A DNA stretch of 10,469 nt from Verrucomicrobiia bacterium (GTDB taxonomy: Bacteria > Verrucomicrobiota > Verrucomicrobiia > Limisphaerales > UBA11358), in contig JASHVW010000176.1 of the NCBI GenBank assembly GCA_030044395.1, positions 1-10,469 of the forward strand. Reading direction: 5' to 3'. Shown one piece after another: positions 1 through 6,592 of this stretch (its first letter is position 1; each line of letters starts with the position of its first letter). The notes beneath the pieces were generated by a model that saw only the letters and a program-made list of their open reading frames with translations, searched no databases and had not been told where the DNA came from. The position numbers and the translations under genes are program-made.

Positions 1-311
1 GTGTCATTGGCACGGATCGCCGGGGTCACGTCGGATTTGTCAAACAACCGCTCCTGATGCGCCAGACGGCTCATCGTCGAAGTGGATGCCAGCAGAATGT
101 CCACGATTCCCTGCCGCACAACCTCCCGAATCTGCTCGTGAAATTCCGGCATTGTGCGATAGCGCGGCCCGCCGGACGAGCGCGGATAAATTTCGCCTGC
201 ACTCGGCACGCCCCATGCCATGTCCGCGTCCTTGGCGTCGGCCAGGATGAACTCGCGGCTTGCCGGTTTTTCGCGAATCCGGGTCAGCTTGCGGATCAAG
301 GCGGGCTTCAT
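1..311 (-). CDS. Partial conserved protein, possibly aldolase-type TIM barrel (N-terminal 103 residues)
   Basis: The minus strand is open from an ATG at 311 to the window edge with no stop, giving 103 residues and then running out of the window. The translation reads like a real protein: it starts MKPALIRKLTRIRE, continues with a DAKDADMAWG stretch near residues 25-34, and has a regular helix (EFHEQIREVVRQGIVDILLA) followed by serine/threonine residues and VTPAIRAND at the edge. The charged 'DAKDADMA' strand and 'R-QG-VDI' helix-strand pattern remind me of class I aldolase-like TIM barrels found as conserved hypothetical proteins in Verrucomicrobiota and Planctomycetota. That is recollection, not a database match. 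No catalytic lysine lies in the visible part. The start has no strong Shine-Dalgarno. The gene lies 145 bases downstream of the co-oriented AraC gene but has its own -10 candidate. Confidence 0.72.
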   Translation of the reverse strand, partial: MKPALIRKLTRIREKPASREFILADAKDADMAWGVPSAGEIYPRSSGGPRYRTMPEFHEQIREVVRQGIVDILLASTSTMSRLAHQERLFDKSDVTPAIRAND

Positions 312-395
312 GCAACCCGGACAATTGATTTGGCGATCATGATAATTGGTTGACTCTCGCACGAAGATGGCTGTTGGGCTGCTACGGGCTTGCAA

Positions 396-401
396 ATTAT
401 A
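396..401 (-). promoter_or_regulatory. Candidate -10 box upstream of the partial aldolase-like gene
   Basis: Read on the minus strand, 401 to 396 is a perfect TATAAT preceded by TG. A start of transcription near 389 would leave a leader of about 78 bases before the ATG at 311. The -35 position has no good match to TTGACA, so the call rests on the -10 and on the local AT-rich stretch (about 390-420) in otherwise GC-rich DNA. It suggests the leftmost gene is not simply read through from the AraC gene. Confidence 0.4.
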
Positions 402-451
402 CATACTCAATTAACAAAAACCCGCCATTCGCATCACTTCCCTTCACCTTC

Positions 452-478
452 CATCCTCAGCCCTCCGTCTTGGCTTCC
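452..478. repeat. Interspersed degenerate repeat, copy 1
   Basis: This 27-base pyrimidine-rich stretch (top strand) matches 1493-1519 at about 22 of 27 positions. Shared cores are ATCCTCAG at the left and GCTTCC at the right. It covers the stop codon and last codons of the AraC gene. Similar pyrimidine-biased sequence continues leftwards to about 440. I read it as a member of a degenerate intergenic repeat family, not as coding sequence. Confidence 0.5.
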
Positions 479-1440
479 GGCATCGCGGCGATGTGGACAG
501 CCCCATACGCCCCCATGCGAATCAAGGCTTTCCGCGCGCTTTCTTCCTGCCGAAGTCTGGTCTGGCTGCGGAACATACTTGGCGTCATGCCGGTCAGTTC
601 GCGAAATCGGCGGTTGAAATTGGCGAGATTGTTGTAGCCGCACTTGAATGCGGTCTCGGTGATACTTTCTTCACCACCCGCCAAAAGGGCGCAGACTTTT
701 GCCACGCGCAATTCATTCAGGTAGCGCTGGAAGACGCGTCCGACACCGGTTTTGAACCAGCGGCTGAACGCCGCCGGCCCCATCTTCACCTTGCCGGCTG
801 CCTGCGCTTGCGTGATGGGTCCTGCCATCTGGCTCTGAATCCATTGCATTACAAGCTCCAGACGCGGATCCGACCGGCCGGGTTTTTTCTCCGACCGGAC
901 ATCGTTCAACATTCGGGATGGCACCCGGGTCAATTGGTCGAAGATTTTGAGAAGTAGAACCAATCCTTCCATTGTGTAGGCGGGCATGGCCGCAAGCTCC
1001 TCGATCTGTTCTCCAATTCGCGGGGCGAGCGGACCGGTGAATTGCACCCCTCCAGCCGACCGCAAGAGCAAATCGTTCATCTTCGCAAGCTCCGGCAATT
1101 CCCAGAAGCCTTCGCTCCAATGTTTGGGGTGAAACTGGATGACGGACCAGATTGCATCCGAGGTCTGCCCGATGTCCGAAGCCCAGGTATGCGGCAGTCC
1201 ACCGCCCAATAACACCAGGTCGCCAGGCCCAAAATGCTTCACCGAGCTGCCGACGTAACGCATTCCGCTGCCTGCGCGGATCCAAACCAGTTCCACCTCA
1301 TGATGGTAATGCCAAAGAAATTGAAATGCCGGCTCATGGTAGCGGCTGGTAATAAACGCATGCGTCCCGGCTTCCGGCAGGGGGACCAGCCGAGGATTGT
1401 TTGATTTTGCCGTTAGGCGCTCTCCGTTGAGGACATGCAT
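457..1440 (-). CDS. AraC family transcriptional regulator with N-terminal cupin domain
   Basis: A 327-residue DNA-binding regulator of the AraC/XylS type. Residues about 25-110 form a cupin-like sensor domain, with the FLWHYHHEVELVWI strand, the later GPGDLVLLGGGLPHTW turn, and histidines typical of AraC-type sugar-sensing folds. Residues about 190-292 form the paired helix-turn-helix domain: a first helix-turn-helix around ITQAQAAGKVKMGPAAFSRWFK, and the family signature ITETAFKCGYNNLANFNRRFRELTGMTPSMFR. The ATG at 1440 is chosen over the TTG one codon upstream. A GAAGGG lies about 14 bases before the start, too far for a normal ribosome site, and a -10 candidate ends eight bases before the ATG. 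The gene is divergent from the CBM9-like gene, a usual place for a local regulator. The last residues (MPEAKTEG) are encoded by the edge of a repeat seen again at 1493-1519, so the tail may have been altered by that repeat. The ligand cannot be told. Confidence 0.93.
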   Translation of the reverse strand: MHVLNGERLTAKSNNPRLVPLPEAGTHAFITSRYHEPAFQFLWHYHHEVELVWIRAGSGMRYVGSSVKHFGPGDLVLLGGGLPHTWASDIGQTSDAIWSVIQFHPKHWSEGFWELPELAKMNDLLLRSAGGVQFTGPLAPRIGEQIEELAAMPAYTMEGLVLLLKIFDQLTRVPSRMLNDVRSEKKPGRSDPRLELVMQWIQSQMAGPITQAQAAGKVKMGPAAFSRWFKTGVGRVFQRYLNELRVAKVCALLAGGEESITETAFKCGYNNLANFNRRFRELTGMTPSMFRSQTRLRQEESARKALIRMGAYGAVHIAAMPEAKTEG

Positions 1441-1448
1441 CAAATTTT

Positions 1449-1477
1449 AGTTTACCCTTCCAACTGCCAATCGGCAA
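1449..1477 (-). promoter_or_regulatory. Candidate promoter of the AraC gene
   Basis: On the minus strand, TTGCCG (1477-1472) is followed after 17 bases by TAAACT (1454-1449), four of six matches at each box with ideal spacing. The -10 ends eight bases before the ATG at 1440, so transcription would begin almost at the start codon and give a leaderless or nearly leaderless mRNA. The -35 overlaps a small dyad, TGCC-AATC-GGCA at 1465-1476, which could be an operator or simply part of the neighbouring repeat. Confidence 0.35.
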
Positions 1478-1492
1478 TCCTCCGCCATCCTC

Positions 1493-1519
1493 GATCCTCA
1501 GTCTTCCATCTTTGCTTCC
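1493..1519. repeat. Interspersed degenerate repeat, copy 2
   Basis: This partner of 452-478 (about 22 of 27 identical) lies in the divergent spacer between the AraC and CBM9-like genes. It sits within a longer pyrimidine-biased run, roughly 1455-1530, that includes CCATCC and GATCC units. The same top-strand polarity is kept in both copies. Confidence 0.5.
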
Positions 1520-1536
1520 CTTCTGCATTAGGCGTT
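1515..1536. repeat. Second repeat motif, copy a (matches 9992-10014)
   Basis: The segment reads CTTCCCTTCTGC followed by ATTAGGCGTT. A close relative, CTTCCTTCTGC followed by CTTTAGGGCGTT, occurs at 9992-10014 just past the Tricorn stop. The two differ by a few single-base gaps and one substitution. Both follow directly on pyrimidine-rich sequence, so this looks like the end of a longer repeated unit. Confidence 0.4.
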
Positions 1537-1562
1537 GAATCTCCGGGGTCCCGTGCTAACAT
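1535..1562 (+). promoter_or_regulatory. Candidate promoter of the CBM9-like gene, extended -10
   Basis: TTGAAT (1535-1540) is followed after 16 bases by TAACAT (1557-1562), which is preceded by TGC and so forms an extended -10 element. The -10 ends six bases before the ATG at 1569, so the expected transcript start falls on the A of the ATG itself. No Shine-Dalgarno precedes this ATG, which agrees with a leaderless mRNA. The call is by pattern only. Confidence 0.4.
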
Positions 1563-1568
1563 CGGCAC

Positions 1569-2480
1569 ATGTCGGGTTTCTCATTATCCTTTTCAAAGCT
1601 GCTAGCGCCGACCTGTTGTCTTGTCATCCTGGCGCCGGCTGTCGTCCGCGCCGACGAATGGAAGTTTCCCTGTCCGCAGGACGAGATTGCGCACTACACC
1701 GCCTACCACGTGAGCGAACCAATCCACATTGACGGGAAACTGGACGAGAAAGCCTGGCAGGAGGCGCCGGAATCGCCGCGGTTTGTGGACATCATTTCCG
1801 GCAAACCCGCTCTTTTCGACACTCGCGCCATGATCTTGTGGGATGACACAAACCTGTATGTCGCCTTCCGCATCCAGGAACCGCTGCTTCACGCGCGGTT
1901 TACCACCAATGACTCGCCCATCTATTACGACAACGATGCTGAAGTGTTCATTGCCGGACAGGATTCGTATTACGAATTTGAAATCAATGGGTTCAATACC
2001 ACTTACGAAGCCTTCTTCATCTGGGACGACGCATACGAACGCGATGGATTTTCGCGCGCGCCTGAATTTCAACGCTCGCTGCTCCAGCCATTCAACGGCG
2101 TCGGTTTTACGAATCATCCCCGGGGTGGACGCCTCGGCGATTTCCGCTGGCATTTTCCCGGCAAACAAACGGCGGTGTTCATGGACGGCACCCTGAACAA
2201 CGACACGGACCGCGACCGCGGCTGGACCGTCGAACTGGCTTTCCCTTGGAAGGGAATGAAATGGCTGGCGCAGGCCGACCATCGGTCCCTGCCGCCGAAG
2301 GACGGCGACGTGTGGCGCATTGATTTTTCCAGGTTCAACACTTACAAGGAGGCCCCGCCGGCGAATGACTCCGGCGGGTGGGTCTGGAGCCGGCACGGCG
2401 TATGGGATTCCCACATTCCCGAATGTTTCCCTTATATCCGCTTCTCGACCAATGATGTCAGCCAGGCGACCCGGCCATGA
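1569..2480 (+). CDS. Secreted CBM9-like (carbohydrate-binding family 9-like) protein
   Basis: A 303-residue exported protein. Residues 1-28 are a signal peptide: a hydrophobic run (LLAPTCCLVILAPAVV) ending VRA before DE. The rest is one CBM9/DOMON-like beta-sandwich domain. It opens with the family's HIDGKLDEKAWQEAP (residues 53-67), followed by ILWDDTNLYVAFRI (89-102), the YYDNDAEVFI segment (119-128), YYEFEIN (134-140), GWTVELAFPW (218-227) and WRIDFSRF (249-256). This set of motifs is typical of stand-alone CBM9-like proteins that accompany glycoside degradation in Bacteroidota, Verrucomicrobiota and Planctomycetota; sugar binding is inferred. There is no catalytic domain. It is divergent from the AraC regulator, which may control it, and 90 bases upstream of the aldolase gene on the same strand. 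No lipobox is seen, so it is probably released across the inner membrane rather than lipid-anchored. Confidence 0.88.
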   Translation: MSGFSLSFSKLLAPTCCLVILAPAVVRADEWKFPCPQDEIAHYTAYHVSEPIHIDGKLDEKAWQEAPESPRFVDIISGKPALFDTRAMILWDDTNLYVAFRIQEPLLHARFTTNDSPIYYDNDAEVFIAGQDSYYEFEINGFNTTYEAFFIWDDAYERDGFSRAPEFQRSLLQPFNGVGFTNHPRGGRLGDFRWHFPGKQTAVFMDGTLNNDTDRDRGWTVELAFPWKGMKWLAQADHRSLPPKDGDVWRIDFSRFNTYKEAPPANDSGGWVWSRHGVWDSHIPECFPYIRFSTNDVSQATRP

Positions 2481-2560
2481 ACGGAATGTTCCGGCGTCGT
2501 CTTTCCTGATTGAACCCCCAACAAGTTCTTCCGGCTTTTGTTTGGTCCGGAAATTTGCTA

Positions 2561-2565
2561 AAGGA
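2561..2565 (+). promoter_or_regulatory. Ribosome binding site of the threonine aldolase-type gene
   Basis: AAGGA lies five bases before the ATG at 2571. It fixes this start and contrasts with the neighbouring CBM9-like and Tricorn starts, which lack such a site. Confidence 0.6.
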
Positions 2566-2570
2566 ACATC

Positions 2571-3641
2571 ATGGCTACACGAGAAGGAAATCCTTATACG
2601 ACGGTGGCGGCGCCGGTGCGCCGGCAATTTGCCAGTGATAATTATGCCGGAATCTGCCCGGAAGCCTGGGCGGCCATGGAAGAGGCCAACCGCGGCCACG
2701 TGGTTTCTTACGGCGACGACCCGTGGACCCAGGAGGCCGCCGACCGCATCCGCGATATCTTTGAGACTCGCTGCGAGGTGTTCTTTGTCTTCAACGGCAC
2801 CGCTGCCAATTCACTGGCGCTGGCGTCCCTGTGCCAGTCCTATCACAGCGTCATCTGCCACGAACTGGCACATGTGGAAACCGACGAATGCGGCGCGCCC
2901 GAATTTTTTTCCAACGGCACGAAGGTGCTCACCGTCAGCGGCGCCAACGGCAAAGCCAGCGCGGAGGCGGTTGAACGCGTGGTGAATCGCCGTACCGATA
3001 TTCATTATCCCAAACCCCGCGCCATCAGCCTCACCCAGGCGACCGAAGTCGGCACCGTCTATACGGCGGATGAAATCAAAGCCATCTGGGCGGTCGCAAA
3101 ATCGCATGGCCTGCACATCCAAATGGATGGCGCGCGTTTCGCCAACGCCGTCGCTTCGCTGGGTGTTAAACCCAAGGAAATTACCTGGCAGGCGGGGGTG
3201 GATGTTCTGTGTCTGGGCGGTACCAAAAATGGCGTTGGCATCGGCGATGCGGTGGTGTTCTTCGACGCGAAACTGGCTGAGGAATTCGATTACCGCTGCA
3301 AACAGGCCGGGCAACTTGCGTCCAAGATGCGTTATCTGTCCGCGCCGTGGGTCGGAATGCTCAAGGACGGCGCCTGGTTGAAGAACGCCAGGCGCGCCAA
3401 CGCCATGGCCGTGCGGCTCGAAAACGGACTGAACCAGATTGCCGGCGTCAAAATCCTCTTCCCACGCCAGGCCAATGCCGTGTTCACCGAAATTCCGGCC
3501 GCCGCGGTGAACACGCTCTGGAAAAAGGGGTGGCTCTTTTATACGTTCATCGGGCAGGGTGGCTGCCGCCTGATGTGCGCTTGGGACACTACCGAAAACG
3601 ATGTGGACGCGTTTCTAGCCGACTTGAAAGCAGCCCTGTGA
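2571..3641 (+). CDS. PLP-dependent beta-eliminating lyase, low-specificity threonine aldolase type
   Basis: A 356-residue cytoplasmic fold-type I PLP enzyme of the Beta_elim_lyase family. It most likely cleaves L-threonine or L-allo-threonine to glycine and acetaldehyde. Visible family features are FASDNYAGICPEAW (residues 20-33) at the N-terminus, FNGTAAN (74-80) as the phosphate-binding turn, CHELAHVETDECGAPE (96-111) with the histidine that stacks on the cofactor ring, IQMDGARF (183-190) with Asp186 for the pyridine nitrogen, and GGTKNG (216-221) with Lys219 as the Schiff-base lysine. The C-terminal domain ends with the GGCRLMCAWDTTENDVDAF stretch typical of this group. Length and start fit the family. 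It has its own ribosome site. It is co-oriented with the CBM9-like gene 90 bases upstream, but no functional tie is evident. The exact stereospecificity, or action on a related 3-hydroxy amino acid, cannot be read from sequence. Confidence 0.92.
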   Translation: MATREGNPYTTVAAPVRRQFASDNYAGICPEAWAAMEEANRGHVVSYGDDPWTQEAADRIRDIFETRCEVFFVFNGTAANSLALASLCQSYHSVICHELAHVETDECGAPEFFSNGTKVLTVSGANGKASAEAVERVVNRRTDIHYPKPRAISLTQATEVGTVYTADEIKAIWAVAKSHGLHIQMDGARFANAVASLGVKPKEITWQAGVDVLCLGGTKNGVGIGDAVVFFDAKLAEEFDYRCKQAGQLASKMRYLSAPWVGMLKDGAWLKNARRANAMAVRLENGLNQIAGVKILFPRQANAVFTEIPAAAVNTLWKKGWLFYTFIGQGGCRLMCAWDTTENDVDAFLADLKAAL

Positions 3642-3701
3642 TTTTAGTGCCAGGAACTCGCGGCCTTGGAATACCCTCAAAGATTCACGCATTGAGCCCC
3701 T
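3642..3701. other. Short convergent spacer
   Basis: Sixty bases separate the stops of two convergent genes, the aldolase-type gene and the esterase. I see only a weak imperfect dyad (CCAGG with CCTTGG, about 3650-3668) and no clear terminator with a T-run. Confidence 0.5.
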
Positions 3702-6269
3702 TCACTCGCTCCACGCAAATTCCCCGCTCTCCACATTCCAATCATTCCCAAAAAAACCGGCGGCGCGAATGCCTTTGACGCCTTCACGGAGCATCTCCGG
3801 ACCGATGACCGTGCAATCTGGATAGCAAACTCCGGAGAGGAAATAATTCAGTCGGTCGGTGAGTTTCATTCCCACCGCGCCGGTGCCCGAAACCACACCC
3901 ACGCAGGCGACGTCACTGCCGGCTCGCGGGCGCAGGAACAGACAGGCGAGATTGTCTCCGGTTAGAACGCGCCCGCCGATTTTGACTTGGCCCCGGCTCA
4001 CCTGCACCGGGCTTTCCCCCAGCAACGCCGGCCAGGCGCCGTTCGAATCGGCGTTCCCGTAAAGAATCACACTGCGATCCGGTTCGGCGCGCGGATCAAA
4101 CGCCGTGTCCGGCACCACGTCCACCGAGCCGTTGCCGCGATACCAGAACGCCTCAGCATCAAATCGCGCCTTGTCGAACGCCCACGAATTCTCTTCCGGC
4201 GTGCCCTTGGTTCCATAAACGAAAATCATCCGATGCCGGAAGGCGTCCTTGAAAGGACCACAGCGCAGCGGGCTTTTGAGCGCAGGAGAAGGTTTGGAGG
4301 CCACACTCCACCGGCCGTCTTCATTCCGCAGCCACAATTTCGCGGCGTCCGTCGGCCACGGAATTTCGTTCGTTTGACCGTCGAGTTCCACCTTGAACGG
4401 CTCGCCCGGCGCCACCGGGTCCAAGTCCAAGGCGAGGCGCGCGATGTTCGCCGTCGCGCCGACGAAGCGCCGTTTCCCCGGGTCCCAGCGCACATCCACC
4501 CAACTGGGTTCGAGCGGATGAATTTGTTGCTCGATTTCCAGCCAGTGACAGGAAGCCGAGACTCCGGGATTGACCGTCGTGAAGTTAATCTCGCGCAGGC
4601 TCTCGTCCGTCGGAATGACATGATGGGCAAAGTAGTCAAACATCGGCGGCCAATCCACACAGTCCGCGCCCGGTTCATCCGAAAGGTCCCACCAATGGCC
4701 GACGCCGGGTTGTTCATGGAAAATGTAGTCGTGATCAAATTGAGAAAGCACGGAGTTCATGTGGCGCGCCTCGGTCACCGGCACGTTGTCGTCGTCGCTC
4801 CCGTGCAGGATGTAAACGCCTTCCTGAAGAAAATTACTCTTCATCAAGAGCGTGTCGCTGGCGGCAGTGGCGCGTTGCAGAATCGTTTCCACCGGAGTGG
4901 CGTTGGTGAAACGGGCTCCGCCGGCGTACGAGAAAAAGCTGATCCAACCGGCGCTGACGCCGTCGGCGGCAAAATCGTAGGGAAACAGCGCGCCTAGTTG
5001 CCACGCGCCGTGGCCGCCCATCGAATGGCCGGTGAGATAAATCCGTTGCGGGTCGGGCCGCAATTCGGCTTTGGCGATGTTCAACACTTCAAGCGCGTCC
5101 AATCGTCCCCAATCCTCCCAATCAAATCCATAAGGCCGCCGATTGGTGGGCACCACGAGGTCGCCCCAACTTTTCGGCTCATAAGCTTCCGCCTGGCCGA
5201 GCGCCTCCACCCCCGCGCCGTGAAGGGAAAAAAACATCGCCAGCGGGGGATGGTTGCGCTGGACCGGCTGCGCCGGATTCAACGCCCAATACTGCACGCT
5301 GCCGTCAATCCCGCTGATAAACGTCCGCTTCTGAATCTGATCGGCGCGACGCACCCGCAGTTTGATTGTCGCCGAATCCAGTGCCTGATGTTCTCCGGGG
5401 CCACCGTCCAGGAGCGTGAGTTGCAGGGGAGCGGTGGTTTCCTGCGCTTCATCCCGCGGCGTGTCCGGCAGCACCGCGCGTATTTGTTGCGGGTTGACCG
5501 TCGTTGATTCCGATACCGTGCCGCGCAGACGAAACGCCACCTTGCGCACGCTATGGGGAAGAATGGGCGGGACAACCGTCTCGGTGGCGCGTTTCCCGGC
5601 AATGGCGGCGCGAATCGAAAGTCCGGTTTGTGTTTCCCCGGTGGCATTGACGATGACCACGGAACCCCACGTCTTCATCTGCTCGCCAGCAATCAAGTCC
5701 GGCAGGGTAGTGTCACCGGGATTGAACGCGACCGCCCGCGCCGGCGCCGTTATCGTGAACTTGAGCCGGCCGTTGCAAAGAAACAGGAAGTCATTTGTCC
5801 CCGCGTGCAACGATACCGGCAACTGAACGTAGCCATATTCGTAAGGATCGCCGGCCCGCGGCGAGCCGTTCACGTACACCAGGCTGTCGCCTTCCGCTTC
5901 AAGAATCATCACGCAATCACTTTGGGCGGTCACCGGCGCATAGACGTACCCCGCCTCCAGCACGCGATCGTCAAACCACCCGTCCTTGTTCGTATTGATC
6001 GCCCGCCACTGACTCGAAGAACCGTCGGGAAGTTCGACGCGGTCGCCTGCAACCGGCCGCTGCCATTGGCCCGAGATGAGTCCGGCCTCGATGGCGTCGG
6101 TGTGGATAGAAGAGCGCCCCGAATGAACGGCGCCTCCAATCGCCAGACACGGGCCAACGCGCACCGCTGATGACGAACCGGCCACGCACTGGACCGTGGC
6201 GAGAATCATGGCGAATGAAAATGCCAAAGATTGGAATCTGACGATTGAAAGGTCCAAGGATGATTGCAT
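3702..6269 (-). CDS. Exported multidomain alpha/beta hydrolase (prolyl oligopeptidase/esterase-like)
   Basis: An 855-residue exported serine hydrolase. Residues 1-30 look like a signal peptide with a hydrophobic core at 14-29 (SLAFSFAMILATVQCV); an internal ATG at residue 21 would leave too short a leader, so the ATG at 6269 is preferred. Residues about 100-180 form a beta-rich, possibly galactose-binding-like domain (LEAEGDSLVYVNG, then LHAGTNDFLFLCNG). The hydrolase core spans about 340-550: FSLHGAG (347-353) for the oxyanion region, GHSMGG (414-419) with nucleophile Ser416, HGSDDDNVP (489-497) with Asp493 as the likely acid, and GVGHWW (522-527) with His525 as the base. Residues about 555-855 are a long C-terminal region of unknown role, containing an MIFVYGTKGTPEE strand-loop and a late GVKGIRAAGFFGNDW. 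It may be an esterase on polysaccharide esters or a peptidase; I cannot choose. It is divergent from the Tricorn gene across a 352-base spacer. Confidence 0.88.
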   Translation of the reverse strand: MQSSLDLSIVRFQSLAFSFAMILATVQCVAGSSSAVRVGPCLAIGGAVHSGRSSIHTDAIEAGLISGQWQRPVAGDRVELPDGSSSQWRAINTNKDGWFDDRVLEAGYVYAPVTAQSDCVMILEAEGDSLVYVNGSPRAGDPYEYGYVQLPVSLHAGTNDFLFLCNGRLKFTITAPARAVAFNPGDTTLPDLIAGEQMKTWGSVVIVNATGETQTGLSIRAAIAGKRATETVVPPILPHSVRKVAFRLRGTVSESTTVNPQQIRAVLPDTPRDEAQETTAPLQLTLLDGGPGEHQALDSATIKLRVRRADQIQKRTFISGIDGSVQYWALNPAQPVQRNHPPLAMFFSLHGAGVEALGQAEAYEPKSWGDLVVPTNRRPYGFDWEDWGRLDALEVLNIAKAELRPDPQRIYLTGHSMGGHGAWQLGALFPYDFAADGVSAGWISFFSYAGGARFTNATPVETILQRATAASDTLLMKSNFLQEGVYILHGSDDDNVPVTEARHMNSVLSQFDHDYIFHEQPGVGHWWDLSDEPGADCVDWPPMFDYFAHHVIPTDESLREINFTTVNPGVSASCHWLEIEQQIHPLEPSWVDVRWDPGKRRFVGATANIARLALDLDPVAPGEPFKVELDGQTNEIPWPTDAAKLWLRNEDGRWSVASKPSPALKSPLRCGPFKDAFRHRMIFVYGTKGTPEENSWAFDKARFDAEAFWYRGNGSVDVVPDTAFDPRAEPDRSVILYGNADSNGAWPALLGESPVQVSRGQVKIGGRVLTGDNLACLFLRPRAGSDVACVGVVSGTGAVGMKLTDRLNYFLSGVCYPDCTVIGPEMLREGVKGIRAAGFFGNDWNVESGEFAWSE

Positions 6270-6367
6270 GGCTCGGAAATGATTGTGACTTTAACTGGAT
6301 GCCGGACGACTTGCACGCTCGAAATGGTACTCGACCCGGAGGTCGGCGCATCTCAATTTTAAGGGGG

Positions 6368-6451
6368 TTACCGCGATTGAAATCGCGCAGCCGTCGTCAT
6401 GGTGGCCACGGCGATCTTGTCCCTCGTCGTCAGCCAGTTTTATCGCGGTAA
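6368..6451. repeat. Inverted repeat, 10-bp perfect arms
   Basis: TTACCGCGAT (6368-6377) is the exact reverse complement of ATCGCGGTAA (6442-6451). The left arm can also form a local hairpin, CGCGAT-TGAA-ATCGCG (6372-6387). The unit ATCGCG therefore appears three times in both orientations within 84 bases of a divergent control region, as expected of paired operators bound by one regulator. No regulator can be named. Confidence 0.45.
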
Positions 6452-6455
6452 AACT
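6436..6455. promoter_or_regulatory. 20-bp near-palindrome, candidate operator
   Basis: AGTTTTA-TCGCGG-TAAAACT is symmetric at 18 of 20 positions; the only break is a T opposite a G. It contains the right arm of the 10-bp inverted repeat. On the plus strand it is followed by TTTTCTT, so the RNA could also fold a 7-bp stem plus T-run like a weak terminator. Since no gene lies upstream on that strand, an operator or leader attenuator for the Tricorn gene is more likely. Confidence 0.45.
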
Positions 6456-6470
6456 TTTCTTCCGTATGTT

Positions 6471-6493
6471 GTTGGGCCTGAATCAGCCCCAAC
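6471..6493 (+). other. Compact hairpin in the Tricorn leader region
   Basis: GTTGGG (6471-6476) pairs with CCCAAC (6488-6493), and the inner CTG (6478-6480) pairs with CAG (6484-6486) around the loop AAT. There is one C-C mismatch between the two stems. No T-run follows on the plus strand, so it is not a standard terminator. Confidence 0.35.
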
Positions 6494-6507
6494 CAATCAT
6501 CCTGGTT

Positions 6508-6521
6508 AAGCGTTCGCGCTT
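6508..6521 (+). other. TTCG tetraloop hairpin
   Basis: AAGCG-TTCG-CGCTT forms a perfect 5-bp stem capped by a TTCG tetraloop, a very stable RNA loop type. It lies at the left edge of the pyrimidine-rich tract and has no T-run after it. It may be part of a leader RNA or of the repeat family. Confidence 0.3.
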
Positions 6522-6580
6522 CTCCTTTCACCATTCCCACTTCGCCCTTCTCTCTTGTTTCTTCCTCGTTTAGTCTTCCC
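6520..6580. repeat. Pyrimidine-rich tract upstream of Tricorn
   Basis: About 60 bases are almost entirely C and T on the top strand, with TTC, CTT and CCC units. The bias and polarity match the repeats at 440-478, 1455-1530 and 9982-10002, but no long exact match is visible. It is probably a more decayed member of the same family. Confidence 0.35.
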
Positions 6581-6582
6581 GC

Positions 6583-6586
6583 GGAG
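6583..6586 (+). promoter_or_regulatory. Strong ribosome binding site for the leader ORF
   Basis: GGAG lies six bases before the ATG at 6593, which is ideal spacing. It is the only good Shine-Dalgarno near the Tricorn start and serves the leader ORF, not Tricorn's own ATG. Confidence 0.5.
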
Positions 6587-6592
6587 ACAATA

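Noticed and set aside
434..643. Alternative minus-strand ORF within the AraC 3' end
   Set aside because: It overlaps the helix-turn-helix coding frame, which is clearly real, and ends in repeat sequence.
2481..2570. Terminator or promoter between the CBM9-like and aldolase genes
   Set aside because: Only a short GGAATGTTCC palindrome and a 5-bp TCCGG/CCGGA dyad are visible, with no T-run and no good -10 box.
1602..2699. 365-codon minus-strand ORF opposite the CBM9-like gene
   Set aside because: The plus strand has clear CBM9-like motifs and a signal peptide; the opposite translation has no recognisable pattern and spans the start of the aldolase gene.
3987..4997. Long plus-strand ORF (336 codons) and its follower at 4998-5507, both antisense to the esterase
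   Set aside because: They are arginine/histidine-rich shadow translations opposite a gene with clear catalytic motifs and a signal peptide; no ribosome site or domain is seen.
6356..6361. TAAAAT on the minus strand as a -10 box for the esterase gene
   Set aside because: No matching -35 is found at 16-18 bases, and a second weak -10 (TAAAGT) lies closer to the start; neither is strong enough to list.
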